Below, in pieces: positions 1-9,540 of a DNA stretch of 64,000 bases. The notes under the pieces were generated by a model. That model was not told the DNA's origin. It did not search any database and saw nothing but the letters and a program-made list of their open reading frames with translations. Source of the stretch: Ctena decussata (taxonomy: Eukaryota > Mollusca > Bivalvia > Lucinida > Lucinidae); assembly GCA_963989385.1 (NCBI GenBank), contig OZ022501.1, positions 98,316,979-98,380,978 of the forward strand, written 5' to 3'. Numbering within the stretch: position 1 is the stretch's first letter; each line of letters begins with the position of its first letter. The position numbers were made by a program, and so were the translations under genes.

Positions 1-181
1 GTTACATTTTTTATTCCTTTTTATGTGAACGCATAAAAGTTGGTTCTTGTCTTGATTGAAATCGCGAAAAACCTCGTGTCATAATGCAATTAATTATAAC
101 AAGTTGGCTTAGTTTTTTTTTCATTTTTCATTTTTCAACGCACATCAAATGTTCATATATTTGTATTACATCTATTTTCAG
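1..181 (+). other. Upstream intron end of TRIM gene 1
   Basis: This AT-rich stretch ends in a pyrimidine-rich tract and AG at 180-181, a good 3' splice site directly before the exon that carries the first ATG. The last 35 or so bases closely match the sequence before the paralogue at 54925-54959. Any 5' UTR exons and the promoter lie outside the window. Confidence 0.65.
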
Positions 182-1588
182 AAATTGTCTTAATGATGGC
201 AGATGAGGAACTTTACCAACACTACCAGCAGTGCAGTAGCTGCAAAACATCGTTTGAAAAATGTGATCCACGAATTTTGCCGTGCCTTCACTCAGTATGC
301 CTTATTTGTTTTGAAAAAATATCGCAGCAGGAGACGCCAGCGTGTCCTTGCTGTTCTGAAAATCTTGAATGGACTGCAACTTTAGCGGAACATTTGCCTA
401 CAGACCACCACCGTAGGTCTGTTATTGAGTATATACACATTAGAAATAATAAGCTTGACGATTTACTTTGTAAAAAGTGTGGTGAGAATAAAGCAAGCTT
501 TAGATGCAAAGAGTGTACAGAATCACTATGTGAAAGCTGTATGAAAGAGCATTGCAAATTTATTAAAGATCATACTGTCATATCATTTAATGAAGTCAAG
601 AACAAAGAGTTTCGTGAGTTGATTTCTACTTTAATATGCGAGATTCATAAATTTCCCCTACAAAAATACTGTTATAGTGACCAGAAAGCAATATGCAACA
701 TTTGCGAACTTACTGATCACCGCAAAGACGAAAGTCACATGGTAGAAAATATTTGCACTGTGTATTCAGATAAGAAACAGGAGCTTGAGTTGAGCATTGC
801 AGCATGTAAGGAAAATCTAGAAACTGTTTCTGACCAGAAAGCAAATGTTGCAAACGAGGTAGCAAATTTGAATGAAACAAAAACCACTCTTGCAAATGAA
901 ATTGATGCCTCTATTAACAACTTGATTGAAGTTTTAGAAAAGAGGCGAAAAGAACTGAAAGATGACCTTAATTCAGCCATTGAAAATTGTAGCGGGAAAT
1001 GGAATGTTAAGCTGAAAGCACTGACAGATGTGGGGAATAAACAGAAGGAAGCCCTGGTTTTTGCTGAAAAGTCACTTGAATTTCTTGGTCAAGAAGATTT
1101 TTGCCAGGCGGAAAACCTAATATCTGACAGATTGATAAATCTTGCTGGCAAAGGAAGAAGCACATATGTTAAGTCTTCAGAACTAAGGCATATATCATTT
1201 GCACGTGGCGATGTTGGAATGCTTAACCAGCTGATATTGACTAATAATTGGTTGTCCCTGGTTGAGTTCAAACTTTATGTTGCAGATGAAATTAGTCAAC
1301 TCACTCCAGAGGATAAAGAAGTATTCATTGGACAGCTGAAACTATGCGTTACTAATGGGCAAGATTTTAGCTCTACAAAATGTCCATTGCATATCATAGT
1401 GAAACAAAAATCCGGAAAAGAAATTCTTTGTACCACAGTATTCGACGAGTCTGAAAAATGCTTTAAAATTACAAGTGAGCGTCTAACTACTGGTGATTAT
1501 TCCTTGGAAATCCTTTTGAAGAACAAATGTCTTCATCAACAAACATTCAAATTTATTGCAGAATTCAAAGATGAAAGAACAGTAATAG
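182..1588 (+). CDS. TRIM gene 1, exon A: first RING/B-box/coiled-coil module
   Basis: This is the first coding exon of a predicted E3 ubiquitin ligase. Translation starts at ATG 193, with a second ATG at 196. A C3HC4 RING uses C14, C17, C31, H33, C36, C39, C51 and C54. A first B-box-like zinc site spans about residues 93-127. A canonical B-box2 uses C149, H152, C160, D163, C168, C171, H176 and H182. A Lys/Glu-rich coiled coil covers about 190-310, and a beta-rich, filamin-like segment about 370-460. The exon ends at a GT donor (1589) in phase 1. The open frame runs on into the intron to a stop at 1641, which would give a 482-aa isoform if the intron were retained. RING plus B-box2 plus coiled coil defines TRIM proteins. 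The substrate is unknown; an immune role is only an inference from known TRIM expansions in bivalves. Confidence 0.93.
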
Positions 1589-1882
1589 GTAAATACTATT
1601 TATATTTCTTGTCGAGCGGTGGCAATTTCACATTGCCGTAATTTTAAATTAGTTATGTAAAGATTGACCAATTTCTGATCATTGCCAATCTTTTTAGTTT
1701 GTAACTGCGTCTGAAAAAATAATAAGGAAATGTCGCAGTCAGGAAATGTCACAGTCAAGAGTGCAGTTCTTCTCTGGCACCAAGTAGAACTCGATATTGT
1801 TTGTCTTCCACCTATCAAGTGTCTTTTATATATACACAATGTAACTTCATGTGCATCATTAATCTTTTGATATCGTTTCCAG
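1589..1882 (+). other. Intron 1 of TRIM gene 1 (294 bp, phase 1)
   Basis: The intron begins GTAAAT after a G that is codon position 1, and ends TTTCCAG. The next exon begins AC at codon position 2, so the junction codon is GAC (Asp) and the two TRIM modules join in frame. The paralogue's intron 1 (56367-56660) is also exactly 294 bp and nearly identical. Translation into the intron adds about 17 residues before TAA at 1639-1641. Confidence 0.85.
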
Positions 1883-3358
1883 ACGAGACTCCATATGGTA
1901 CGAAGAAACGACTTGATGAGTTAGGGACTTCTGTCTTCTTAGAGCAAGAAATGCAGTGTCCATCATGCAAATGCCCTTTTGCCTTTGAAGAGGAAACATC
2001 TTTTCCAAGAATTTTGCCATGCCTTCATACCTTGGACACCAAATGCATAATGAAGGAAATGCAGAATGGAGCCGTTCAATGTCCGGTATGTAAGATAAGG
2101 CATAATGTGAAAGATGGTGACTGCACATGGTTTGTTGTAGATGAAACAAAAAGAAACCTATCAGTATATGGGAACCTACGCTCAGAAGAGAGCAACTACT
2201 TGCACTGCAGAGGACATAAAAGTGACCGTGCTACGTTTATGTGCCAAAAATGTGATGATTTCATTTGTGAGAAGTGTAGCCGAAATCATTCAGGTGACCA
2301 ACATCCCCCTCTCGTTTGTGTTCCTCAGTTGGAAGATCTGAAGGAAACTCCAATATCCAAATTGTGTGCATTTTATTCATGCAAAAAGCCGGGACATGAA
2401 CGGCGAATGCTTGAACTATTCTGTATAACCTGTGACAAATTGATTTGCCATGAATGCAACTTTGACACTCACCGAGATCATAAAGTGGATAGAATAAAAA
2501 TTGTCTATGATACGCGCTATGCTGAAATTCAAGGTATTTTAGAAGAAGCAGTAAAAACCAAAGCAAAAGCAACTTCTGTTGCTTCAGAAATACGTGACGA
2601 ACTTGAGGTGTTAAGAAAAAGCCAAGACAAGGAGCTGACAACGATCAGGAAAATTTTCAACAAGTGCAAAACAACACTAGAAGCCAGGAAGAAATCCGTG
2701 GAAAATGAACTAGCAGATATTGCATCAAAGAAAAGAGACAAGATGAATTCTCAACTGACAGAAATGGAGGACGTTGCACGAGCAATTGCAGTATCAAATA
2801 ATCGAGCCCTGGACTTAATAGAATTTTCGAGTGAGGTATCGTTTTTGCGACTTTATGAAACATTAAAAAGACGACTTAAGAACGTATCAGAGACCTGTAA
2901 GAAGACGCACGTTTGTGAAAATGGCTTAATTAAGTATCTAGATGACAACTTGTCAAACAGAATTGTCAACGTTACAAAACAACAAGGGCGACTTTGGCCA
3001 TGTGATGTATGTCTCCATAGGACGAAACATTGGATAAGTCCAGCAGTTGCTAAACAAGGAGGGGTAGTCCTCAAGCTTCAGTTTCTAGATTATGACGAGA
3101 AGACCATGTCGCCTAAAAATCTGAAGGATTTTCTGAAGATAGATATAATCGATTCCAAAAACCAAAGATGTGCTGATGCCTTAGGTGAGCTAGTATACGG
3201 TGATGAAATGTTATCTGTGAGTGCAACTTTCGGTAAAGCTGGTAGTTATAAGATTATGGCTTACGTATTAGAAGCACTTATTAGAAAAGATGGTTATGAA
3301 ATTACAGTACAAGCTGAGAAGACTGAGCAAAAGCCAAAGGAAAACAATAAGGAAAAGG
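1883..3358 (+). CDS. TRIM gene 1, exon B: second RING/B-box/coiled-coil module
   Basis: This exon carries a second complete TRIM module. A RING begins at the CPSC motif near 1950 and ends at CPVC near 2083. It is followed by a B-box (CRGHK...CQKC...CEKC...H, about 2211-2300) and a second B-box2-like site built around CITC, CHEC and THRDH (about 2425-2480). A long coiled coil spans about 2500-2900. Near the end, a segment reading KAGSYKIMAYVLEA fits the closing strands of a filamin-type immunoglobulin repeat. The exon starts at the AG of 1881-1882 and ends at the donor GTAAGG (3359), again in phase 1. There is no in-frame ATG close to the acceptor, and the frame upstream of it is intronic, so this is an internal exon. 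It is 1,476 nt, the same length as its paralogue at 56661-58136. Confidence 0.92.
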
Positions 3359-3468
3359 GTAAGGACCAGTTTTTTCTTTATTCCTAATCTTAGATTGTCA
3401 AAACGCGAATTTTAATAACTTACATACTCATATCAATAGATAATTCAAGTATACATTAAAAAAGGTCA

Positions 3469-3546
3469 ATTTTTCCCTTTGATGTTGGGGATAGGGTTTG
3501 GGACCTGATTCAGTCAGTTCCTGAAGTGTAGTTACTCTTTAAATAT
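3469..3546 (+). repeat. Short dispersed repeat in intron 2 (PLE-associated module)
   Basis: About 78 bp, nearly identical to 16904-16985 (+), which sits inside a PLE copy, and to 8186-8276 (-). It contains GATGTTGGGGATAGGGTTTG. It resembles the terminal module of the longer PLE-associated repeat described at 7668 and 18240. Confidence 0.75.
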
Positions 3547-3726
3547 ACATTAGTTGTAACGACACTAGTAAATTTTGATATTCATAATATTTGCAGCATG
3601 TTCAAGACTTCATTGACCCTCATGCGACCTAATCTATTGTCTGATATAATCAATGCGTGTTATAGTTTTCTTCAAACAAAACGATGATCTGATTCAATTC
3701 AATTGACGAATTGTAAAACAGATAAT

Positions 3727-3937
3727 TGAGCCGCGACACGAGAAAACCAACAAAGTGGTTGCGCCCAGCGCAGACTCAGATCAGCAGAGTCTTCGCTGTC
3801 TGCATGGCGTAGATCAGACCCTTAGCTACCCTTTAAGCGCTGAGCAAAGAATCTTAACAGACTGGGTGGATGCCTAGGGTGATCTGAGTCTGTGCTGGGA
3901 GCACAACCACTTCGTTGGTTTTTCGTGTCGCGGCTCA
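3727..3937. mobile_element. Foldback MITE, copy 1
   Basis: A palindromic element of about 211 bp with terminal inverted repeats starting TGAGCCGCGACACGAGAAAA and ending in the complement. The two halves are imperfect inverted copies carrying CAGACTCAGATCAG and CTGATCTGAGTCTG-like cores. No coding capacity is seen. Other copies lie at 21671-21868, 22796-22966, 43818-44119 and 49450-49610. This one lies in intron 2 of TRIM gene 1. Confidence 0.8.
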
Positions 3938-4609
3938 TATTTGTGATTTGCAGCATGTAATGAAACGTTTTCATCTGAAAAGTAACTATGCGACATCTAT
4001 GGAGTACTTCTAAGGGAAAGAAAAAGTCAGTTAGTAAGAACATTGCCAGTCTAAAACAAATATATATGTACTAAGTGCAGAATGTTATTTTTGTAAGTTT
4101 AAACTTTCTCACACCGATTCATTGTCAGACTGAGTAAAATTCTCTGATTACAAATCGCAGTGCACAAGTTATATTATAGGATATTTCTGATGAAGCATTG
4201 TAACAGGACAACGGAGGTGATTATTTTAGGTGTTTTAAGTTTTAGATTTCTTTTGCGGTATTTAAAATATTGTAAACGTGAAAACAACATTCTTGTGGAA
4301 TCTGTTTCGGAGATTATCCACCGACAGGTAGTTTATATCATTGCCCAGAAAATCGATGGACATACCATATATTTTCGGCTATAGAAGGGGATTTTAACCC
4401 CAATCTCTAGGTCCATTTTAAAAGACGGATCTTGATGTTCGGGATTGTTTTGGAAGGGAAAACTCCTTATAGTAGTATTGCACAAGAATGATTTGGATGT
4501 TTGGGTCATTCTAGAGGAAGACAAACCCCCGATCATTAAGGATATTTTCTCAAATATTTGGTCAATACTGCCATAGTTTAACAATAATTTAAAATAATAC
4601 TTGTTTCAG
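3938..4609 (+). other. Remainder of intron 2, TRIM gene 1
   Basis: AT-rich intronic sequence with no recognisable coding segment. It ends in TTGTTTCAG at 4601-4609, the acceptor of the 63-nt exon. Confidence 0.6.
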
Positions 4610-4672
4610 ATAAACAGGATGTGAAAACTGACAGCACTAAAGTTTCCAAGATCGCAAAGGAGCAACAACAAG
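4610..4672 (+). CDS. TRIM gene 1, exon C: 63-nt linker exon
   Basis: A symmetrical phase 1-1 mini-exon between acceptor TTGTTTCAG and donor GTAAGG (4673). Joined to the flanking exons it encodes D-KQDVKTDSTKVSKIAKEQQQ, a polar Lys-rich linker between the second TRIM module and the MIB/HERC2 domain. The clearest support is a homologous segment after an identical acceptor at 63949 in the paralogue, with the same frame and similar residues. Being a multiple of three, the exon could be skipped without changing frame. Confidence 0.82.
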
Positions 4673-5026
4673 GTAAGGTACGTAAACAGTGTGTTGTAAA
4701 CATCAAAACTTGATATGATAAGGTGCGTCACAGTGTGCTATAAACATCAGGACTTGACAAGATAAGGTACATAAACATGGTACTGTAACCTTCAGAATTT
4801 GACAAGGTAAAGTAGGTAAAAAGTGTATTGTAAACTTCAGAACTTGGAATGGTAAGGTATGTACACAGTGCGCTGAAAACATCAGAACTTGACAAGGTAA
4901 GGCACATTAATAGTGTGCTGTAAACATCAGAACTTGACAAGGTAAGGTACATAAACAGCGTACCTTTTACTATTGAACTAAACTAGATAAGGTGCGTAAA
5001 TAGTGTACTGTAAACACCAGAACTTG
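4673..5026 (+). repeat. 45-bp minisatellite that starts at the exon C splice donor
   Basis: Nearly eight copies of a 45-bp unit. Donor-like cores fall at 4673, 4718, 4762, 4807, 4852, 4897, 4942 and 4986, a spacing of 44-45 bp throughout. The first unit contains the true 5' splice site. Those at 4807, 4852, 4897 and 4942 retain GT with GTAAGG or GTAAAG, while three have AT in place of GT. The unit length is a multiple of three and the reverse strand stays open across it, which I regard as a by-product. Confidence 0.9.
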
Positions 5027-5460
5027 TTTTCACCTGATGTAGTTATTCTTGACGTGCAAAAGCTGATTATTTGACGTCGGCGATAAATAGTAAATGTTTC
5101 CTTTTTTAGGTAAAAGCCAAATATATTTCATCGAATGTAATGAAAATATCAGCTATTTCACGAGTACAGAGTTCGAGTGAAATGGATGATATTTGCAGCA
5201 CTGGAGATAAAATATTTTTGATATTTGCCATAAAAATGTATTTTTTTCTTTTAAGTTTTATGTTTAAGAGAATAACGAAAACAGACCACCTCAAAAATAA
5301 CTTTTTTTCTAGTTTTTTTGTTAATTTCGCTCGGCTCCGTCCGTTTATACAGTGGGCATAACATTTGCTAGTAACACAGTTTGCACATAGAAAATGGTTT
5401 TTAATGTCATTTTAATAAATGGACATAAAGGAATTGCCGGTTTAAGAAAAGTAAAAAGAT
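5027..5460 (+). other. Intron 3 sequence, nothing recognised
   Basis: Low-complexity AT-rich intronic sequence. I see no conserved domain, splice pair or element termini. Confidence 0.5.
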
Positions 5461-5656
5461 AGGCAATGATCAGGAATTAATACAATCGCAGGAATTAATA
5501 CGATCACATCCCACATCCTGCTTTAAAAACCAAAAAGAAGCAAGCACGCACAAAAAAGTTGACAAAAGTTCATGAACAACAAAAAATGACAAAAGTTCAA
5601 GAAATATTTCACGCCCGGTAAACCGAATGAGCAGCTCTTTTCCAAACAGGTGGTCG
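5461..5656 (-). repeat. PLE-associated dispersed repeat (reverse) in intron 3
   Basis: On the reverse strand this reads the same modules as 7860-8030 and 19070-19210: a part resembling ACCTGTTTGGGAAAGAGCTG, then a part containing GGATGTGGGAT and TTAATTCCTGATCATTGCCT. It carries a short internal duplication of AGGAATTAATAC. Confidence 0.65.
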
Positions 5657-5699
5657 GATTGACGTCGCTTGCAAATTAGCCATATTCCAGCTCAAAAAG

Positions 5700-5719
5700 T
5701 GACGTCAGTTTTGACGTCA
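5700..5719. promoter_or_regulatory. Two CRE-type palindromes
   Basis: TGACGTCA occurs at 5700-5707 and again at 5712-5719, 12 bp apart. This is the consensus for CREB/ATF factors. The pair lies in intron 3 without any visible transcription start, so a regulatory role is only possible. Confidence 0.25.
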
Positions 5720-5833
5720 GTTGCTTGATTTGACGTGCTTACGTCCGTATTACAATGCCAGACACGAACGCTACATATCAGAAGTTTTTAAAAACAAATT
5801 AAGCCCAAAATTGTCAAAAACAACCTCGGTTTG

Positions 5834-5897
5834 CTACAGTGAAAAATATAAATAGTATCAGTCACTAGTGATTTGATACGATAATTTTTCACTGTAG
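5834..5897. repeat. Small hairpin in intron 3
   Basis: An imperfect 64-bp inverted repeat whose arms begin CTACAGTGAAAAAT and end ATTTTTCACTGTAG. It could be a tiny MITE; no target duplication was confirmed. Confidence 0.55.
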
Positions 5898-6689
5898 ACA
5901 ATATCGCTTTTATCTGTTCTAGATATGCGTTGAATTCACTGCTAACTACAAAAGAATGCCGTATATTCAATCATTTTCATGAATATGACTTTTATTTCAT
6001 GAAGTGACGTGAAAAGATAAATTTAATCCACCGAGCTAAATGCATCATTCACGATTTCTTCATGACGTAAAATAAAATATGTTTTGATAGGTCATAGTCA
6101 TAAAATGAGTGGAAAATAGGATCCTGTCGGAAAGTGAATGAAATGTGAATGACAACCGAGGCCCGAGTATTGTAATTCTCCAAATTATCTGACACGAATG
6201 GACAAAGTTCAGTGCGACAAATCCGTATACAGCTTATGGAAAGTTATGAATTCACTTTACTAAAAAACGCTACAATTACAACTTTATCATAATTCTGACA
6301 AGACTTCCACGTTTTGGAAAGAAACGTAAGCGTGTACAAACGATAGATGATTCGGTTTGAGTCTTTTCATGAGAAGTAATGATATGTGCAACATCGGTGA
6401 CGCCCCACCAAGACCCAAGCACCGGCCTAAGTATATTTCTGTTTTCAAAATGACTCTAACTTAATGATCTAATTGATTTTAAACGAACAGAGTTGATAAA
6501 ATCTGCAAACCTTTAAACCTTTTTGAGTGTTGTGTATCATATTTATTTTATCAGCGTTTATCATTTGAGGAGCTATCACACAAAGACACTTAGTGAACTA
6601 CAAATGCTAGGAAAACGTACCTGCAGAACAAAAGTATATTTTAAGATCAGATATTGTATCCATGGTCAGGTTAATATTTACCTGGCCCA
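5898..6689 (+). other. Intron 3 sequence, nothing recognised
   Basis: Unique-looking AT-rich sequence. No coding segment or element termini were recognised on either strand. Confidence 0.5.
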
Positions 6690-6812
6690 GAGGTTATAAA
6701 ACTTCAGTACATTCTCAATCTCAAAATAAAGCACACTTATTGACATGCTCGGAAGCAGCCGATCAGTGTGCTTTATTTTGAGTTTGACAATGTACTCAAG
6801 TTTTATAACCTC
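6690..6812. repeat. 47-bp-arm inverted repeat upstream of the MIB exon acceptor
   Basis: The left arm 6690-6736 and right arm 6766-6812 are inverted copies with about three mismatches, separated by 29 bp. Each arm contains GAGGTTATAAAACTT and AAATAAAGCACAC or its complement. The hairpin ends 22 bp before the exon D acceptor, so it lies where the branch point would be expected. Confidence 0.85.
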
Positions 6813-6835
6813 GAACCCTGAAATTTTATTCACAG

Positions 6836-7053
6836 AAAACCTAAAGGATGGTGACAGAGTCATCAGAGGACCCACATGGAAGTGGGGAGATCAAGATGGT
6901 GGTGTGGGCTGTACCGGAACATTAAAACTGATAGACAGCAAAGCTTACGAAGGATGGGTTCAAGTCACTTGGGATAATGGAGATGTTAATGTATACAGAA
7001 AAGACGATTCATTAGCCGATGTTATTCTGGCTCCTTTAGTGAAAGAGACGTAA
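6836..7053 (+). CDS. TRIM gene 1, exon D: MIB/HERC2 domain and stop
   Basis: The last exon follows TTATTCACAG and begins in codon position 2, matching the phase-1 donor of exon C. It encodes a recognisable MIB/HERC2 domain: DRVIRGPTWKWGDQDGG, then GTLKLID, then GWVQVTWDNGDVNVYR, and stops at TAA 7051-7053. This domain in Mindbomb and HERC2 ligases binds protein partners. Here it would be the C-terminal substrate-recruiting module of a double-TRIM ligase. The summed coding length (1,396 + 1,476 + 63 + 218 nt) is 1,051 codons including the stop, which supports the exon chain. Confidence 0.9.
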
Positions 7054-7084
7054 TCCGAAAAAAACTGTCACATCATTTTATGGG

Positions 7085-7190
7085 CTCCCACTGGACACAC
7101 AAAGCTGAATAAACTTTGATTCAATGTCATGACGTCGAATCAAAATTGACTTGAAATGCTGATTCAACGTTGTCTTCTTAGTGAGTTATT
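7085..7190 (+). repeat. AACGTTG-type repeat in the 3' UTR region
   Basis: This contains GGCTCCCACTGGACACACAA, GTCATGACG and TTCAACGTTG motifs. It is related to 12178-12290 and to the 88-bp minisatellite at 45540-46990. It looks like a single degenerate copy that now supplies a polyadenylation signal to TRIM gene 1. Confidence 0.55.
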
Positions 7191-7218
7191 TGCCCTATTT
7201 TATTTCTGTTGTAATAAA
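7108..7218 (+). terminator. Candidate polyadenylation signals of TRIM gene 1
   Basis: AATAAA occurs at 7108-7113, 55 bp after the stop, and again at 7213-7218. The first lies inside a dispersed repeat related to the AACGTTG family (see 7085). Confidence 0.5.
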
Positions 7219-7262
7219 TATATTTAATTCATCGCCTTAGAGAGCCACTGGTCGCTAGTGAA

Positions 7263-7645
7263 ATGGATGATTCACAGGAAATTTTATTCATCGTTTCTCC
7301 AGATAACACAGCTTCGGGATCGGCCACATGTTTAATTTGTGGCAGTGTGGTACGTTTAAAACGAATGGATTTTTCTAGTTACTCTGGGATAATCACATCA
7401 TGGCAGTTCGATACCGAAATATACACCTCTCCAAAAGTTGAGCATAATGTGAAAGTAAATGTAGCAGAATTGTTAGAAATAATTATGATTTAGTTCTAAC
7501 TTTCTATGGAGATAAGTGCATTGTATCACAAACTAAATCGATTAATCATCAAGTTCAAAATGTTTTTACTGAACTAAATAATTTAGACCAACAGAAGGGT
7601 TACAGCAGACTAAGCAAATTATATGAAAACATTTAACAACTATTT
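7263..7645 (+). pseudogene. Decayed coding fragment, unrecognised
   Basis: An ATG frame of 76 codons (7263-7493) encodes a segment with CLICG. After a one-base shift near 7480, coding-like sequence continues (YDLVLTFYGDKCIVSQTKS, then LNNLDQQKGYSRLSKLYE). The last part recurs at 8353-8435, where LNNLDQQKGYNRLSKLYEKH can be read. I do not recognise the family. Two copies with a preserved peptide suggest a mobile-element ORF rather than a host gene. Confidence 0.4.
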
Positions 7646-7667
7646 TTACCTATTTTCTATTTTTATT

Positions 7668-8045
7668 ACCCAAAGTAATCTTTTGCTGACCGTTCCAAGG
7701 CGGTGTTTCGGTTCCTTTATATTACATTGTGCTATATCCGCTTGTCTATGTTCTTTGACGGTTTGGTCACCTGTTTTCCTATCCAATCTGCCTTTTGTTT
7801 TGTTTTGTAAGTTAAAAATAAAATAGATAAAAATAGATTTTGACGCTATTCTTGATTAGGGTAGCTGAATGACCGCATGTTTGGGAAAGCGCTGCTCATT
7901 CGGTTTTCCATGCATGTCTTTTGTAAACTTGTGTCAGTTTTTCCGTGTGTGTGTGTGTGTGTGCTTCTTCCCTATTGGTTTTGACAGCAGGATGTGGGAT
8001 TTGATTGTACTAGTTCCTGATCATTGCCTAGCTATTTACTTTTCA
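7668..8045 (+). repeat. PLE-associated dispersed repeat (+)
   Basis: The same modules in the same order occur at 18890-19230: CTGACCGTTCCAAGGCGGT, then GTCCGCTTGTCTATG-like sequence, then GTAGCTGAATGACC with GGGAAAGCGCTGCTC, then a (GT)n tract, then GGATGTGGGATTTGATTGTA and TTCCTGATCATTGCCTA. It has no coding capacity. Confidence 0.75.
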
Positions 8046-8185
8046 AAGTGCAAATAAAGCATGCTTGTTGCATATGATTTTGCTAGAAAAAGGCCTTAAA
8101 TTCCTAATGTTAGCCTTAAAAGTCTACGAAAATAGTGCTGATTTTTGGCCAAAGTAGCCCTAATTTTAGGTCCAATAGTTTTGCC

Positions 8186-8890
8186 AATTTTAAAGAGAAA
8201 CTACACCTCAGGAACTGACTGAATCAGATCCCAAACCCTATCCCCAACATCAAAGGGAAAGATTGACAAAGACATCCCAACAAACAATAAATCACAAGTG
8301 ATAAGCCGAGTCAGCAGCTCTTTCCCAAATAGGTGGCAACTCAGCTATTTTTATTGAACTAAATAATTTAGACCAACAGAAGGGTTACAACAGACTAAGC
8401 AAATTATACGAAAAACATTTAACAATTATTTTTTTTTATTTTCTATTTTTATTATAGAAGGGTTAAAATGAGAACACAATTAATTAAACAGCACCGAACA
8501 TAAAACAAATGCAACCGCAACGAAAGTACCGCCCTGGGACGGTCAGTAATAACTACTGAGGGATTTAAACCGGTTTTACTGGGCCCAAACCTACACCCTC
8601 ACCCTCCGCCGCGGTGCACACAATTAGTTGGTAGTTCGGTTTGTATGGAGGTCTCCTAACTCATCAGAGAGTCATCACGGTCAACAATTAAAATTAAGAA
8701 AAGACCGTGATGAAGCAAGGATGAGAACTCGACAGCCGAAACGTGTTGAGACACCGCGAGATCCCTGGACCGTCAGCAACACCACTGGAGCACTGGAGCA
8801 AAAGAAGACCACCAACTGAACCCCGGTGGGCCAATAATCAGACAAACATCCGGCCCCAACCAACTAATATATAGCTTTATGTACGGCTAT
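8186..8890 (-). repeat. 3' region of a reverse PLE copy, with short repeat module
   Basis: This reads on the reverse strand directly downstream of the PLE C-terminal fragment at 8899-9297. Its modules match the sequence that follows the other PLE copy (18240 onward). It includes the short module 8186-8276 and a copy at 8353-8435 of the fragment seen at 7568-7648. This places the repeat family as PLE 3' sequence. Confidence 0.7.
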
Positions 8891-8898
8891 CATAGAAT

Positions 8899-9297
8899 CT
8901 AACCTCGACCCACCGGCGTGCAATTAAAGAGGACAGCAAAGTTGTCAACCGTGATTGGGTTAACCACTAAGCATGCAGACTGTCGCATTACATCTATGTT
9001 ATAGCCAATGCGTTTAAATCGTATGATAATTTTCTTAAATTGATCAGGAATTTCTGTTTTCCCTACGATTTTGCGTAATTTATATACTAAGTCACCATAA
9101 AAATCAGGCTCCGATAGGCCTTGTTGCAAAGTGACCTTCACCCTGTATTATATTTAGAAACCAATTCAAAGTGTCTACGATAAAATTCAGAAAAAGCTTT
9201 CCGAAGTTTATGATACCGATGCCCCTGCTGTAAAAGCTTGGCAGTCAAACTTTTATTACGAGCATTGAAATCAGCCAAATGACTAGACCAGAGACCA
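8899..9297 (-). pseudogene. Penelope-like element, C-terminal fragment
   Basis: On the reverse strand an 80-codon frame (9141-8899) reads QQGLSEPDFYGDLVYKLRKI and SACLVVNPITVDNFAVLFNC. Upstream (about 9297-9150) there is in-phase-like sequence with KLLQQGHRYHKLRKAFS and FYRRHFELVSKYN before a stop. The same C-terminal segments appear in the larger copy at 17850-18236. Only the C-terminal end survives, so it cannot be active. Confidence 0.75.
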
Positions 9298-9369
9298 GTG
9301 CAAAGAATCCTGTTTCTCTAAAATCCACTCCCCCCACGAACCCTCAGAATATCAAATCGTCGGTCCGTT

Positions 9370-9540
9370 AGATCGAAATAGTTCAGCTCTTGCACTAAAT
9401 TGTTGAGTAATACTTCACTGTTTGTCGGTCAGTTGTATGAAGTTATATCACTCGCGCTCCGCGCTCGTGATATGCTCTACTGTTCAACTCACCTCTATTA
9501 CTCAACAATTCACGGCTTAAGCTGATCTATTTCTCAAACA
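9370..9540. repeat. Foldback element
   Basis: Perfect 15-bp inverted arms AATTGTTGAGTAATA (9398-9412) and the complement (9496-9510) extend outward imperfectly for about 25 bp more. A GC-rich near-palindrome, TATCACTCGCGCTCC followed by GCGCTCGTGATA, lies between them. Confidence 0.65.

Noticed and set aside
4728..4952. 74-codon reverse frame
   Set aside because: The 45-bp repeat unit is a multiple of three, so the frame is open by repetition. No similarity recognised.
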